Below, piece after piece: positions 42,804 through 54,727 of a stretch of 64,000 nucleotides of DNA. The DNA lies in assembly GCF_028476545.1 (NCBI RefSeq), contig NW_026733175.1, positions 1 to 64,000 on the forward strand, in the 5' to 3' direction. Origin of the DNA: Physella acuta (lineage: Eukaryota; Mollusca; Gastropoda; Physidae). Below the pieces are notes generated by a model that was not told where the DNA came from, did no database searches, and saw only the letters and a list, made by a program, of their open reading frames with translations. How positions within the stretch are numbered: the first letter of the stretch is position 1; every line of letters starts with the position of its first letter. Made by a program: the position numbers and the translations under genes.

Positions 42804-44114
42804 TTACTCTGGAACATTTAACTTGAATTGTGCTGGTCCATAATGAAACCATTCTGTCCAAGCCCCATCATATATTGCAACATCATCTTTGCCTGCAATT
42901 GATGCAGCTAAAGCTAGTATGCATGCTGACACTCCTGTCAAAAGAAACGTTTCGAGATACAGATAAATAAATAATCTCATACATTTATATATATAAATAT
43001 ATGTAAGGACTGTTTATGTAAATTTTAACGTATTTTACAAAAATCATCATATACTATGCAGAACACAATATGTTTAGGATAATCTTTTACATGTATTTAG
43101 AAAATTTATATGTGGGCCTACAAATGTTTTAGTAATATTCTGTTCAAAAGTTCAGCTTTAAAATAAAACAAAACATTAGAGTTATAGCTTCATACTTTAC
43201 CTGATCCACAAGATGCAACTATGGGCTTGGTTAGATCTACTCCAGCATCTTCAAACAACTGTTTGAGTTCTTCTGGAGATTTCATTACTCTCTGCTCTAA
43301 ATTCATGGTGTTCATGAAAGGGATATTGGTCGAGTTCATTATACATCCTGGCTTGGTATCTGTCAAGTGATATTTTCAAGTTTTAATTATTTAATGAATT
43401 TTCACTTTAATTTCAAATAATTAAGTGCTGTGATATTTTAAAATATGTCTAATTTCCTATTAAATTAAAGCTAAAGTTATATTCTGAGATTGATGAAATT
43501 TAATTATGTTATCAATACAAACAAATTCTACCTGAACGTGGTTCTGGCGCTTGTCCCTTAAACCGACCTTCTGGTCTGGCATCTAGTAAAGTAAACTCTG
43601 GGTTTTCTATGTTTTTTTCTACTTCATCCATTGTTTTAAGTAGATTTTTATTGAACTTTGCTACAAATTTCTCTCTTGGCACATGTATAACATCACTTGT
43701 AACTTGTCCACCTTGAGATAACCAACTTGGCAAACCACCTTCTAGGATGGATATTTTGGTATGACCAAACAACCTAAACATCCACCAAACTCGCTGAGCA
43801 GAAAACAGAGGAAACTGGGGGTTATTATCATAAACTATGATATAGGTATCATTGGTGATTCCCAATGCACCCACATAATCTTCCATAAATTCAGGTGAAG
43901 GAATCATATGTGGTAAATTTTTTGACTTGTCTGCACACTCATCAATATCAAAGAACAAAGCTCCAGGAATGTGCTGTTCTTTATATTCAGAAGCTGCGTT
44001 TCTTCCAGTACTTGGTAGGTGCCAAGATCCATCTAAAATTCTAAACTTTAAAGTGCTAGAAACCATCATCTCTTTCAACCATTTAACAGACACAAGATTT
44101 GCAGAAGTGGTCAT
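42804..44114 (-). CDS. MPST: 3-mercaptopyruvate/thiosulfate sulfurtransferase, copy 1
   Basis: Three coding exons: 44114-43532, 43359-43201 and 42934-42804 (stop TAA), 290 residues, the usual length for the family. The protein transfers sulfur from 3-mercaptopyruvate (or thiosulfate) to acceptors in cysteine breakdown and H2S production. It has two rhodanese domains: an inactive N-terminal one (about 10-140; [50 protein letters not shown]) and a catalytic C-terminal one (about 165-285; [18 protein letters not shown]). The active-site loop is CGSGVSAC, with Cys near residue 245 and the last Gly codon split by the second intron. CGSGV is the MPST form; rhodanese proper has CRKGV. The ATG at 44114 is preferred over one at 44150, because a 3' splice site (CCACAG at about 44136) lies between them. 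Nearly identical to copy 2 at 56106-57615. In exon 2 it reads CIMNSTN where copy 2 reads SIVGSIN. Confidence 0.93.
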
Positions 44115-45739
44115 TTTCTTTTTTTTTTTGTAAATCTGTGGAATAAACAATTAACGGTCAATAGTCAATATTTTTTACTTTAAGGTGCCCACTATTTATG
44201 ATCTCCATTTGAACATTAATTGTATTTATTTAAAATAAGATTCTTAAAATATCAAAAATCTATTTACCCTGTATATATTATGAAGTATCCTAATATAAAC
44301 CACCATGCTAGTGTTTGAATACTAAATAAATAAATGCAGTTTTTAAAACCTTAAATATAGCGTTTGCAGATTGATAAGTAGCTTTCTGTCATGAATATGA
44401 TAAAAGTATAGGAATTTCAATCGACAATTCCAATTTACAGTTTTAATATTTGGTTTAGAATAAAATTCATGGTCAAGGGGAAACAACAACATATTTATTT
44501 TAAAACATTTGATTAAATAATAGACTATGAAAACTATGGAAATAACCAAATATCGTTTTAAGATTGTGTTATTCTTTCAAGTTTTCTGTTTAAAGTACTA
44601 GCTTATTTAACATTGTATGTGTGTGTGTGTGTGTGTGGGTATAAAACAGAATTTACATCAACATAGAAAAAAAAAACATGGTAGTCAAGGGACGCAACCA
44701 CATAAATCCTTTTTTCTCATCTAATTAATATCTTGTTGTTTCCCTTTGACCACTTAACACACTTCGACCAAAAAAATTAATATTTTTATTTTTATTATTG
44801 AGTATGGTCGTTGATTTTAAAATACCTAGAATAGGAATCATTAATTGTCACTTTAATTTTAATTATTTTCAGCGTTTGTGTAGTTTCTATCAGCTTTAAT
44901 ACGGTAAGCGATGCGCACCCCATGTTTTTCTAAATTCAAGGCTGTACGTGACCAATGTTGCCAGAATTTTTAACATTTAAAAAGTACATATAAATTTAAG
45001 AGAAAAAAACGTATACTGATAGCGTGTTTCAAACATTTAACAAATAATTTAATTAATAAATGTATCCAAATCAAATAATTGAAAACAGAGATAATATGTA
45101 ACATTCTAATTGATAAACGAATTAATTTGCATTGACATGTATTAAATAGTCCTACTACAAAGCGAAAATATTTTTTTTTAAATTAATAATCTAATAATAA
45201 ATTTTACAAAACCACATTGATAACCAACATTTCAAAAATAATTTCAAAAATTTATTTTAATTTATAGATGTTTAAGATCAGCATTAAAAAAAAAATACTT
45301 TTCTTGAATCGATGTGTCTGGAAGAACACTACGTGACTGTTGCCTTACAACACAAGGTCGAGGCCACTAGAACTGTATTGATTACCACTATTTAAAGATA
45401 ACTACAGTTTGTACCAGCTTTTGATTCACATAAATTATGATGTTTGATTAATAAACTATTTACATTTTGAAGCAAGAAACTCTTAATGTAACTGTATAAT
45501 TACAAAATAAACAATTATTTAAAACAAATTGTATTTCTAACTTAAAAACAAAAAAATATTGTCAAAAGCGTATACATTTGACAAAGACTAATAATAATAT
45601 TAAACAGAAACTCTCTTACTTAAGTGCACCCGGCAAACTTAAATTTGCAATATTTTGCAGACGATATCAGCAGTGCTATTTCAACAATAACTAACTACAA
45701 ACCATAGTTCAAATAATAAACCACTTTATTAACACTTAC

Positions 45740-45785
45740 CTCAGATAACGATAGCTATGCTCTGCGCTAAGTGTATGTTGAAACA
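45740..45785 (-). other. Predicted 5' UTR exon of MPST copy 1
   Basis: Ends TTATCTGAG before GTAAGTG (minus strand), a strong donor. It would splice to the acceptor at about 44136, 21 bases before the start codon. The 5' limit is set from the TATA box at 45811-45818. Confidence 0.5.
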
Positions 45786-45810
45786 CGGGAAGCTTATCGA
45801 AGCATTGGTG

Positions 45811-45818
45811 CTTTTATA
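45811..45818 (-). promoter_or_regulatory. TATA box, MPST copy 1
   Basis: TATAAAAG on the minus strand, about 30 bases upstream of a short exon with a perfect donor at 45740. Predicted transcription start is near 45785. Confidence 0.5.
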
Positions 45819-46391
45819 GTCGCAAACGACAAGGGCGTTAATCATTTGTCAATCAGCCTACCTATTTGAACATATTATTATCACCCTTTCTTACACAGAC
45901 ACCCATATATTGACTAGTGATGCCGGCAGGGCATAAAATGTGTATGTGCAATGTATTCAATATTTTTAAAATCAAATGATTATAAACTACAGTAGCCTCG
46001 AAGGATTATTTTAAAATGAAGTTTCCCAAGTTACTTTTAGTCATCTCTTGGGTTTTTTCGTGCGTGACGATTAAAACCCCACCCTTCAATATTAATCTGT
46101 TGGTAAAGGGAAGTAACCAGTTTTCTACTTTAAAATTCTATGATCTGTCAGCAGATCCACAACTTTTGTTATGTACACCGTACGTTTTGTATTATTTAGT
46201 CTATCTGTATATACCCTCCTGTTTTAATACATCTCTTTAAACTTCAAACAGTTTTATCACTGGCATAAAAAGTCCTCCATGAAACTTCACAACCCCATGG
46301 GAGGGGCTACCAAAGTGGGGTGATGAGGACCCTGGAAAGTATGGCACGTCAAAATTAAATATTTTTTTAAAATAATTTTATTTCTTTATTA

Positions 46392-47070
46392 ATGTCCAGT
46401 ACAGTGTGTGGAAATGTCCAGTACAGTGTGGGGAAATGTCCAGTACAGTGTGTGGAAATGTCCAGTACAGTGTGTGGAAATGTCCAGTACAGTGTGTGGA
46501 AATGTCCAGTACAGTGTGTGGAAATGTCCAGTACAGTGTGTGGAAATGTCCAGTACAGTGTGTGGAAATGTCCAGTACAGTGTGTGGAAATATCCAGTAC
46601 AGTGTGTGGAAATGTCCAGTACAGTGTGTGGAAATGTCCAGTACAGTGTGTGGAAATGTCCAGTACAGTGTGTGGAAATGTCCAGTACAGTGTGTGGAAA
46701 TGTCCATTACAGTGTGTGGAAATGTCCAGTACAGTGTGTGGAAATGTCCATTACAGTGTGTGGAAATGTCCAGTACAGTGTGTGGAAATGTCCAGTACAT
46801 TGTGTGGAAATGTCCAGTACAGTGTGTGGAAATGTCCAGTACAGTGTGTGGAAATGTCCAGTACAGTGTGTGGAAATGTCCATTACAGTGTGTGGAAATG
46901 TCCAGTACAGTGTGTGGAATGTCCAGTACAGTGTGTGGAAATGTCCAGTACAGTGTGTGGAAATGTCCAGTACAGTGTGTGGAAATGTCCAGTACAGTGT
47001 GTGGAATGTCCAGTACAGTGTGTGGAAATGTCCAGTACAGTGTGTGGAAATGTCCAGTACACTGTTTGGT
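46392..47070 (+). repeat. 22-bp minisatellite
   Basis: About 31 units of GTCCAGTACAGTGTGTGGAA AT, highly uniform; a few units read CATTACAG and two have lost bases. Because 22 is not a multiple of 3 and no frame contains a stop, long frames appear on both strands (VQCVEMSSTVCGN on plus, HTVLDISTHCTGHF on minus). They are repeat artefacts. Confidence 0.97.
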
Positions 47071-47693
47071 GTGGTCAGCAACTTCTGCATTATAAAAAAA
47101 CCAGCATGAAATCTCCTTACTGGCCCTGTTGCTGTCAGATGTGCTACAGTTTTTACTATCCAATCAGGCATGAGTAACTAACTGAAAATTTTCTGAACTT
47201 AAATTATCACAATGAGTAGCTAACTGAAAATTTTCTGAACTAAAATTATCACGCTTGATGACTGTAGGATCATTCAGATTAAAGATTTATCTAGGGTTTA
47301 GGCCTTGCTTGGCTAAGTAATCGGAAATGGGGATCATAAATAAAAAAAAGATAAATCATTGATAAACATTTTTACCAAATATTTAACTGATCTTTTATTT
47401 GTGTATGTAAATTACCTTCACTGAAAGTGAAACTTTTCCCCTGTAAAACTGACACAATTTAGTATCAGAACTTTTATACAGATTTGGATGTTTGATACTG
47501 TATTCTGGATGCACTTTTACCTCAAATACCAAGATGACTAAAACAGATTTTATTTTACTGACATCCCCTCCCCCCCCCCCCCCATATTAATATTACACTT
47601 AAAGTGCCTCAAAAAACAAATGAACATTGGTCTTAAAATAAACCATTCCAATGTTTTATTAATGCAACCAAAGCGTACATAAGTATTTCTAAA
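47071..47693. other. Intergenic and probable SNAP47 3' UTR
   Basis: An imperfect duplication of GTAACTAACTGAAAATTTTC..AAATTATCAC lies at about 47174-47250. A C-tract is at 47568-47582. No exon. Confidence 0.5.
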
Positions 47694-49751
47694 TTATTTC
47701 AACAATTTATTTATTGTTTTGTTGATGCCCTTGACTCGATCATCAGCCTTTACAACAGACTCTGTAAGTCTGTCGATTGTTTCTATTTGTTCACACTGTT
47801 CTTTCTGTACTTGCAGCGCCATAGATTTCAAGCTCTTTAAAACATCACCGATCTCAGCTACCTCCATGTCAGATATTAACTCTTTCTGCTCTACCTGTCC
47901 ACTGTGTACTCCAAGCTCATCACTAATAAAAGAGTTAGAAGCCAGTTTGCTTTCTGGTACAAGTAGAGCTGTGGAAAAAAGTTCAACAAATATTTATTTA
48001 TTGGCTTAGTTTTCATGCCATATTTGGCTTCAAAAATTAAATAGCTAAAAAAAAAACCAACTAATAATAGTAAAAAGATTAAAAATGCTTTGTACAAAAA
48101 ATGTAAATGGAAGAACTTTTAAAAAAAAAAAATAAATAAATAACTCACCCTTTTTACTGGAGCTGGCCATGTTACAAGGCTTTGTCCAAACAGGTTCCGA
48201 ATTCTCACAATACTGAGAATTGGGTGGGTTCATGTAATCCATTTTGTTGCCAGATAACTTTTCCAATTTAATCAGCATTTTAGGCATATGCATACTTATT
48301 ACTCCATAGCTTAAATCTGGTTGGCCAATGAGAAATCTGACCACAAGGATTTCCCAGGGACTTACTACACGAATACTGGAGACATCAGACCATTTGAAAT
48401 GATGAATTATCTAAATGAAAAAAGAATATTTTTTGACTGATATTGAGGCACACATATAAAGTTGGAATTACAAAATTTCTTTGAAACTGGTTTCACTTTA
48501 AGTGAATGAAAAAATGATACTGTAGCTTACAAATCTTCTGGTAATCAACTAATAACTGCAATTAGAACATGTAAGGTATACAGATAGTAGGACTATATAG
48601 ATATAACAAAATAACCATAAGTATTTGCCTCGACCATATGCAGCTAACCAATTTCTAAAATAAAAATTCAGCTAGCTATATTATAATTATAATATCAAAC
48701 AATTATTTTATTGAATAACTGCAAAAATAAACTTAAATAGCTGAAGAGAAACAGCATCTCTCAAAAAACTAAAATATGTTATTTTTGAGCTAGACAGTTA
48801 TTCTGCACAATAGCAGCAAAGCTTTACAGCCTTGCCCAGTCAGCAAAACAACAGTCTTTTATTAAATGTGTTAATATATTAAAATTAAAAGCGGAACATA
48901 TTGTTATAATACTTAACTACATCTGTAAATCAAATCAATCTATGATCAATTTTATGTCAGGAAATAAAAAAAATAATCACCTTTTGTTTCATATCAAGAA
49001 GAGTTACACCATCTTTGGACAGCCGAAAAACACCTTCTCTCTGAATATCATATTTATTTCCAGAGATTTGAGTACACAGAGCATCAATGTCCCATACCTC
49101 AGGAATATCATTGTCAGTTACCACAATCAACTCTTCAGCTTTAGTAACAGGTGGCAGACGCCACCGACCAAACCAAGAGTTTAGACCTTTTGTAATCCTC
49201 TCAGCAACAGTTAAATCTTCATGAATGAGCTGGACTGTGAAGGCAGAATTCCTAATTTGCTCTCCTTGTTCAACCAGCTTATTAGCAGCTTTTTGTAAAG
49301 TAGCGTGTGAATCATGAACACTGTGTAAAATTTTAGTGCCAATATTTGTTTTTAAAGAAGCCGAAGATACATCTGATGAATGTGTAGTGACAATTGTTTG
49401 TGAATCATCAGTCTTGTCGAATAACTTTGATTGAACACAGTGTTGCAAAATTAGAAAGGTTGAGTTTCTATCCTCAAAAGATGAAAACCAGTGTTCTTGC
49501 TTGTTTTCTGTGGTAATTTTTATTGCTGGATAAATGAATGAAGAAACTGCTTTGCAAATACCTTTTATCTGGGATAAATGTATAAACAGTACAAGGGGGT
49601 TAGGCTCAGAGCCTACTATTTTCAGGTCATTAGACTGAAATAGCAGTGCTTCGTGGGAAATTTTTAGTAATCCAGTAATCCACTTTCCAGAAGAATAGTT
49701 GTAGTAAGTTGAACACCAACAACGAATAAAGATATCACTTCTGTTTGCCAT
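47694..49751 (-). CDS. SNAP47: SNAP47-like SNARE protein
   Basis: Three coding exons: 49751-48981, 48410-48149 and 47968-47694 (stop TAA), 435 residues (human SNAP47 has about 464). The N-terminal ~115 residues form the GRAM/PH-like domain of this family (CWCSTYYNYSSGKWITGLLKIS, SSFIYPAIKI, EHWFSSFEDR). A first SNARE-like coiled coil spans about 145-180 (HDSHATLQKAANKLVEQGEQI), then LNSWFGRWRLP and a second GRAM-like half (IQREGVFRLSKDGVTLLDM through VVRFLIGQPDL). The C-terminal ~55 residues form the second SNARE motif (IGDVLKSLKSMALQVQKEQCEQ IETIDRLTESV), with a central glutamine at the expected zero layer. Family members are Qbc-SNAREs without palmitoylated cysteine linkers that act in intracellular membrane fusion. 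A pseudogene of the last exon lies at 42029-42240. The ORF begins at the first in-frame ATG, 49751. Confidence 0.88.
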
Positions 49752-50207
49752 TTTATATTGAATGGGAATTATAGTGTTTCAGTGCTGCACATTACAGTGT
49801 TAGTTATGCATTATATTTTTTTTTAAATAATGATTTCATCCTAGAAAAAGAAATGTATGAGCTTGGATGATAAAACCAAGTCAAAAATAAATATATCAGT
49901 ACTGTTATTGAGTTATTGATGTTTCTTTCTCTAACAGGAATACTTTAAGTAAATCAGTGGTTGAAGTGAATGCACTGCAGTAAACCTAGATAGAAAGAAA
50001 AATATTATTAAGAGTAGCAAGCATCAATACAGCTGACCACTGGCTTTAACCCTAGCCTAATCCTTGCTGCTGCAAGACACATATCAATATCATTAATAAA
50101 TAAAATTAAATATCCTCTTACTGCCGCACCCTAACACTTGGACTTAATGGATTTGATACTAAAATAAGAAGTGAGTGTCTGACTTACACTAGTAACTTAC
50201 TAACTAG
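49752..50207. other. 5' flank of SNAP47
   Basis: Promoter and any 5' UTR exon of SNAP47 should lie here; no signal stands out. AT-rich with TCTAGATC words near 50205. Confidence 0.4.
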
Positions 50208-50215
50208 ATCTAGAG

Positions 50216-51049
50216 CAGGGGTCTCCAAACTACGGCCCGCGGGGTAATTTCATCCAGCCCGCGACGATCTTTTTGTCCACTGAATAAATGTTGTTAGAGG
50301 TGACTGAGGAACTTTGCACAGAAAATTCAAAACAATTTGAAAATGTAGCTTTGGGTGCAAATACCATTGCCCGCCGTGTTGCAGACATTGGTGAAAACAT
50401 CGTGACTCCAATAGCGAAATATGCAAGCAAGCTTCGCCATTTTTTAATTGCAATGGATGAGTCGCTGGACAGTTGTTCCACCTCAACTTCTTGTGTTCAT
50501 TAGGGTGGGTATAGAAATTGGCCTCTGCTGCAGACATAACTAGTCATTTAAATTTTCTGAACCTAAAACGGCAAGAGAGGGAAATCTAGTTTCTTATCTA
50601 TACACCCACCTAAAGGCCTTCAGATTCAAACTTGTCATGTATTTGGAACAAGTACAGGCCAACAACTTGACGCAGCTTCAGCAGTGCAATTTCTTTACTG
50701 CTGAAGCAAACAATGAATTTCCCACGTCATTTACATATGACCATCAAAGACTTCCAGCTGCAGTTTCAGTAGGTTCTATGACTTGGATTCAAAGACAGAA
50801 GAAGTGAGACTGCTTCAAAGCCTATTTGAAGCAAATGTGGCCAGTTGCAAAGATGAACTGCAGCTGGAGGTCATTGAATTGCAAGGTAGAGGAGTGGACA
50901 CTTGAAATTTGTAAATATTTCTATATAAATTATATTTCGTGGGGGGGGGGGGGGGGGGGGGCGGTAGACGTTCTTCAGGAGGGGGTGGGGCGCCTTAAAG
51001 AAACTCATAGTTAATGCGGCCCTCGGCCTGAAAAGTTTGGAGACCCCTG
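50216..51049 (+). mobile_element. hAT DNA transposon relic with transposase fragments
   Basis: Ends CAGGGGTCTCCAAAC and GTTTGGAGACCCCTG. Flanking 8-mers are ATCTAGAG (50208-50215) and GTCTAGAG (51050-51057), matching 7 of 8. Frame 50288-50503 encodes a transposase piece (VALGANTIARRVADIGENI, LRHFLIAMDESLD). MDES with the preceding motif is the start of the RNase H-like catalytic region of hAT transposases of the type that gave rise to ZBED and GTF2IRD2 proteins. A second piece, about 50610-50890, reads KAFRFKLVMYLEQVQ and LLQSLFEANVASCKDELQLE. Most of the gene between these pieces is deleted and frames are interrupted, so it is inactive. A G-tract repeat fragment (50920-51000) sits near the right end. 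Confidence 0.88.
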
Positions 51050-51057
51050 GTCTAGAG

Positions 51058-51465
51058 CCTAGAGTCTTCACTTACTAATATTACTTTTTTACTAGTAATA
51101 GAAATAGTAAGTATTAAGTAAGTAAGTAAGTACTAATTAAGTAACTTACTCTGAAATATTCTCTGCTGTCTAACTCAAATAAATTAAATTAGACTAGAAA
51201 ATGCTCTAAATAAATAGTCTAACTTTTAAAACAGACCAGTTACAAACAAGATCTAGTCTAGGTGTCATTGACATTGTCAGATGACTCAGTTTGAGCTATA
51301 GATCTAGATTCTAGATTTCTAATTGTAAATTAAAAATAAAATACTTTTTATTTTTTTAAATAGGGGAAAAAGTTGAAAAACGGAGTTGCTTATCACATTC
51401 AATAATAAAATTAATAAAATAAAAATATCAATAGTAATAGGCATATCACTATCAGCTGAATACTG
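51058..51465. other. Gene-free stretch
   Basis: AT-rich, with short AGTAAGTAAGTA and TCTAGATCTAGA-like runs. No exon seen. Confidence 0.45.
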
Positions 51466-51473
51466 AATAAATT

Positions 51474-52012
51474 GGTAATCTATCGTTTTGGGTACGTAAA
51501 ATCGCCCGCGGCTATTAATGTACGAAAACGTTACCTCATTGTCAAGGCTGTAATAGAAGTATATTGTGATATGTTTGTGTCAAATATTATAGATACATGA
51601 ATAATGAACCTAAATCAATGGCTAAATATATCAATATAGTCCAGAAATTGACTTTAAACAGTAGTGTCTGCAAGCAAGATTTGCTATATAAACAGCAGCC
51701 ATTTGTAAAATAGAGTGACTTCCGCCTGAATCTCGGCTATAAGTCTATAAAAATAAAACTAACAAGATGTCTGCTATAGTAAATGAGCATGGTTGCATCT
51801 GTTGGAAACATCGCTGGTGTTCATTTATTACTGAAAAGTTTTAATTCAATTGTTTAAAAACCGGTACATAAATGAAACAAGGAAATATTTTGGTATTTTT
51901 CAAAACATAAATCCTCCTCAAAATGTGAAATAATTATTAAAATGTAAGGAGTCACCTGTTTTTCACATTACTAGTCGCGGGCGATTTTACGTACCTAAAA
52001 CGATAGATTACC
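51474..52012. mobile_element. Non-autonomous DNA transposon with GGTAATC ends, copy 2
   Basis: Left end GGTAATCTATCGTTTTGGGT and inverted right end ACCTAAAACGATAGATTACC; about 40 bases are paired, including CGTAAAATCGCCCGCGGCTA. It is flanked by a perfect 8-bp duplication AATAAATT (51466-51473 and 52013-52020). 539 bp, non-coding. It shares ends and internal words with 9708-11102. The terminal GG and 8-bp duplication do not match the CAG ends of hAT; a Mutator- or Merlin-type source is possible, but I cannot assign it. Confidence 0.9.
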
Positions 52013-52020
52013 AATAAATT

Positions 52021-54080
52021 TAAAATTACAATATCAGATGATCTACCAGTACTCAAGTACAGTGACAGGCTGATTTAGTGTTATAGTCCATGCCGTATAT
52101 ATAGTATGTAGGCCTATATAATACTATTTATAGGCCTATAATCTATATAATATAAGTTATATTAGGCCTATATAGATTATTTATATTATAACATCGAACC
52201 TGAGATAGATCTAGGTCAAGGATTATTATTGTTGTGGTTAAATGGTTTCTCTAAATTTCGAGAGAAATTGTACTTTTGCTGTAGCCTACCGTAAGAGCAA
52301 ACGTATTTTGAAAAATAAAATGTTATCTGTTATATGCCTAATCATATTCATTTCCAATAATCAAAATTAAACACGATTAAGACACTTAATTAAAAGTAGG
52401 GGGCCAACTAAATTTGAAAAGTGGGCCAAAATTTAATGTATTAATGGCTTAATATTTTATTAGTCTTTTAATATTTTATATCTAGATCTAGTAAATTCTA
52501 GTTACTTAGCTATTTGGAATTTCCAGACACAGTAAAATTATAACATAACGAGCCGGCCCGTGGCGTATCATACGCCGCTATTTAGTTGTTTTATTTTCTA
52601 CTTTTCAGACATTCATAATTTGTGAATTCGACAGTACCAATGCTGCCACTGAAAATATTTGCTTTAAAACACTATCAGATGGTCGTTAAGGACGATACCC
52701 CCCTCCTTTCCCCCAACCCCCCTCCCTTTAAGGCAAACTCCTCTTAGTTACCTCCCCTAGGTTTAAAATCGTTTCAAACTACATTATCTGCCCCTAATAG
52801 CCGTCACTAAACCCGGCTCTACAATTGTAAACATTTAGCGTGAACCACAGCTCACCAGACCATGTAGGGGTGGGGGTAGTAGGGAGTGCGCTTACAGCTT
52901 GGTGTTTTCTATTGTCTCCAAGAAGATAATTATATATATAGATACTAATCATAATTAATATAAAGGTTAAATAATGCTACTAATAATTGGTATTAAGTAA
53001 GTTAAACTTTTGGTCTAAATAAAGAGCATGTGGGCCATTGGAACTGAGTGGCAGGTTGGACGTGATGAAGATGTGGCATTTTTGTATGCTTTAACTTATG
53101 GCAAGGGTAAACTAAAATCTATGGAGGCCAATCATTCAGATCGCCATGAAGCATTGGGAAGTTGTTGAGAATAATAAGAATAATCATGCGTAGGTTTCTG
53201 CTATTAAGAAATTTGGGATGGTACATGGTAGTATTGTATAGTGAGGTTTGGCACCTAGAGTTCCCCACTGTCTTTCTTAGCACCTGGAACCCATTGAGAG
53301 GGTGTCAGGGCTGCTACTTCATTCAATGGTCAAACTGCACCAGACCCATCAGCCGGCGCCCAGCAGTTATGTTACACAGTGCACACAAACCTCCCCATCA
53401 GCACTATGGCGCCTACATTCATTTTAAATCACGCCATACACTATGGAAATGATGGGATACTAAAATAGATGAAAAGTGTGACGTCCTTTGTGGATTATCC
53501 TAAATTTTAAAATTAGAAATATAGCTATTAGGAGAGGGATGCAACATCATGACTTCATTTCAACTGCAGGGAGTTGGTGGAGCCAACAAATAAAAAATTC
53601 TTCATATAAATTATAATGAAAATGGAACAGAGACCCGAGCAACTTTCTCATTTTCTTCCCTTTTTTTTGGCTCATACATAGTTCAAAGCAGTCATTCGGT
53701 TCCACATTTTCTCAACAACTTCAATCTTAGATATGTCTATCAGTTTACTTATGTAGATTATTGAGTTGGCCACAAAAGAAGAATACATTAATAATTGGAA
53801 GAGTGTAGTGAAGGGGATGAATAGGTTAATGTTGTTTGTACTAACTAAATGACCTGTCCCATTAGTTTACTCATCATGCTGTTAATTGTTTGCCATCGTC
53901 CATTTTGTGCTTGTTTTTTTGTTTTGTTTTTTGTACTGGTACGTAAGGGTGTGTGACAGAGTGGTTTGAGGCCTCATTCTGGTAATTTTGTTCTACCTAG
54001 AACATTAGGGTACTTGAATTCTGTGTTGCTTGTAACCTAATTAGACTTGATATTGATAGAACATAGACTGATCTTTTTTT
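52021..54080. other. Gene-free stretch
   Basis: Contains TATAGGCCTA palindromic runs at 52105-52170, a C-rich patch at 52695-52735 and an open frame 53162-53452 (96 codons) with no recognisable similarity. No exon assigned. Confidence 0.4.
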
Positions 54081-54218
54081 CCACTGAAAAAACGTTTGTT
54101 GGTTATGGCTGAGGATCTTTGCCCAGAACAATCAAAGACATGCCTGAAAGAAACTGGCCCCCGAACTGAAATTAGATAGTTTATGCGGCCCTCGGACTGA
54201 AAAGTTTGGAGACCCCTG
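54081..54218 (+). mobile_element. hAT element fragment (right end only)
   Basis: Ends GTTTGGAGACCCCTG at 54218 and runs leftward through GCGGCCCTCGGACTGAAAAG, GGCCCCCGAACTGAA and AACAATCAAAGACATGCC. It is the reverse of the MITE at 10113-10311, which it matches for about 135 bases. The opposite end is not present. Confidence 0.8.
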
Positions 54219-54368
54219 CTCTAATAGATTGTTGAACTCTTATTATTTTATTCGTTGAGGAGCCTTTGTTTTATTCAGTCCATTCTTTTATAAAATGTTT
54301 GTGTTTTTGTCCATGTGTGCTGTGCAAACACTCACTTACTCTTACAGTTATAGGCGTGTCCATGAATG

Positions 54369-54727
54369 TGCTTACAAAAAAAATTGCATAAAAAATGTTT
54401 TAATAACAAGCTTTACTTTTATGTAATAATGCACTTAAACTTAAAAGGAGAAAAAAAATAAAAAAAAAAAAACTACAATAAATAATTTTTATAATTTACT
54501 ACAATTTAAATAATTATAAAGCAAAGCGTGGGTCACTTTGTTATCTATTGGGTACCTTTACTAATATTTAGGAAGAGATCCATGCTTTTCTTTATTATAG
54601 TTATTTAAATAGTACTGAATGATTATATATTTAAAGAAAATTATTTATTTTCTCCTTTTTAGTGCATTATTACAATAAATTACATACAGCTTTGTTATTA
54701 AAACCTTTTTATGAAACTTTTTTTCAG
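54369..54727. repeat. Long imperfect inverted repeat (MITE-like)
   Basis: Left arm 54369-54460 and right arm about 54640-54727 are mutually inverted: TGTTTTAATAACAAGCTT..TAATAATGCACT..AAAAGGAGAAAA on the left, its complement on the right. The roughly 180-base loop is AT-rich and non-coding. No target duplication was found at the arm ends, so the mobile origin is inferred. Confidence 0.7.

Larger units (their letters stand above)
44136..46391. other. 5' intron and upstream flank of MPST copy 1
   Basis: AT-rich intron (44136-45739), then promoter and intergenic DNA. A GT microsatellite lies at 44616-44637. No further exon was recognised. The frame at 46016-46240 has no family resemblance. Confidence 0.45.

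Noticed and set aside
43927-44133. Plus-strand frame over MPST exon 1 (also 57428-57649)
   Set aside because: Shadow of the conserved minus-strand coding exon; present in both copies only because the exon is.
46378-47177. Frames of 229-261 codons, apparent cysteine-rich protein
   Set aside because: Entirely due to the 22-bp minisatellite; same peptide in several frames and on both strands.
53162-53452. 96-codon frame as a possible exon
   Set aside because: No resemblance to any family I know, no signal or domain, and the flanking sequence gives no convincing splice sites.
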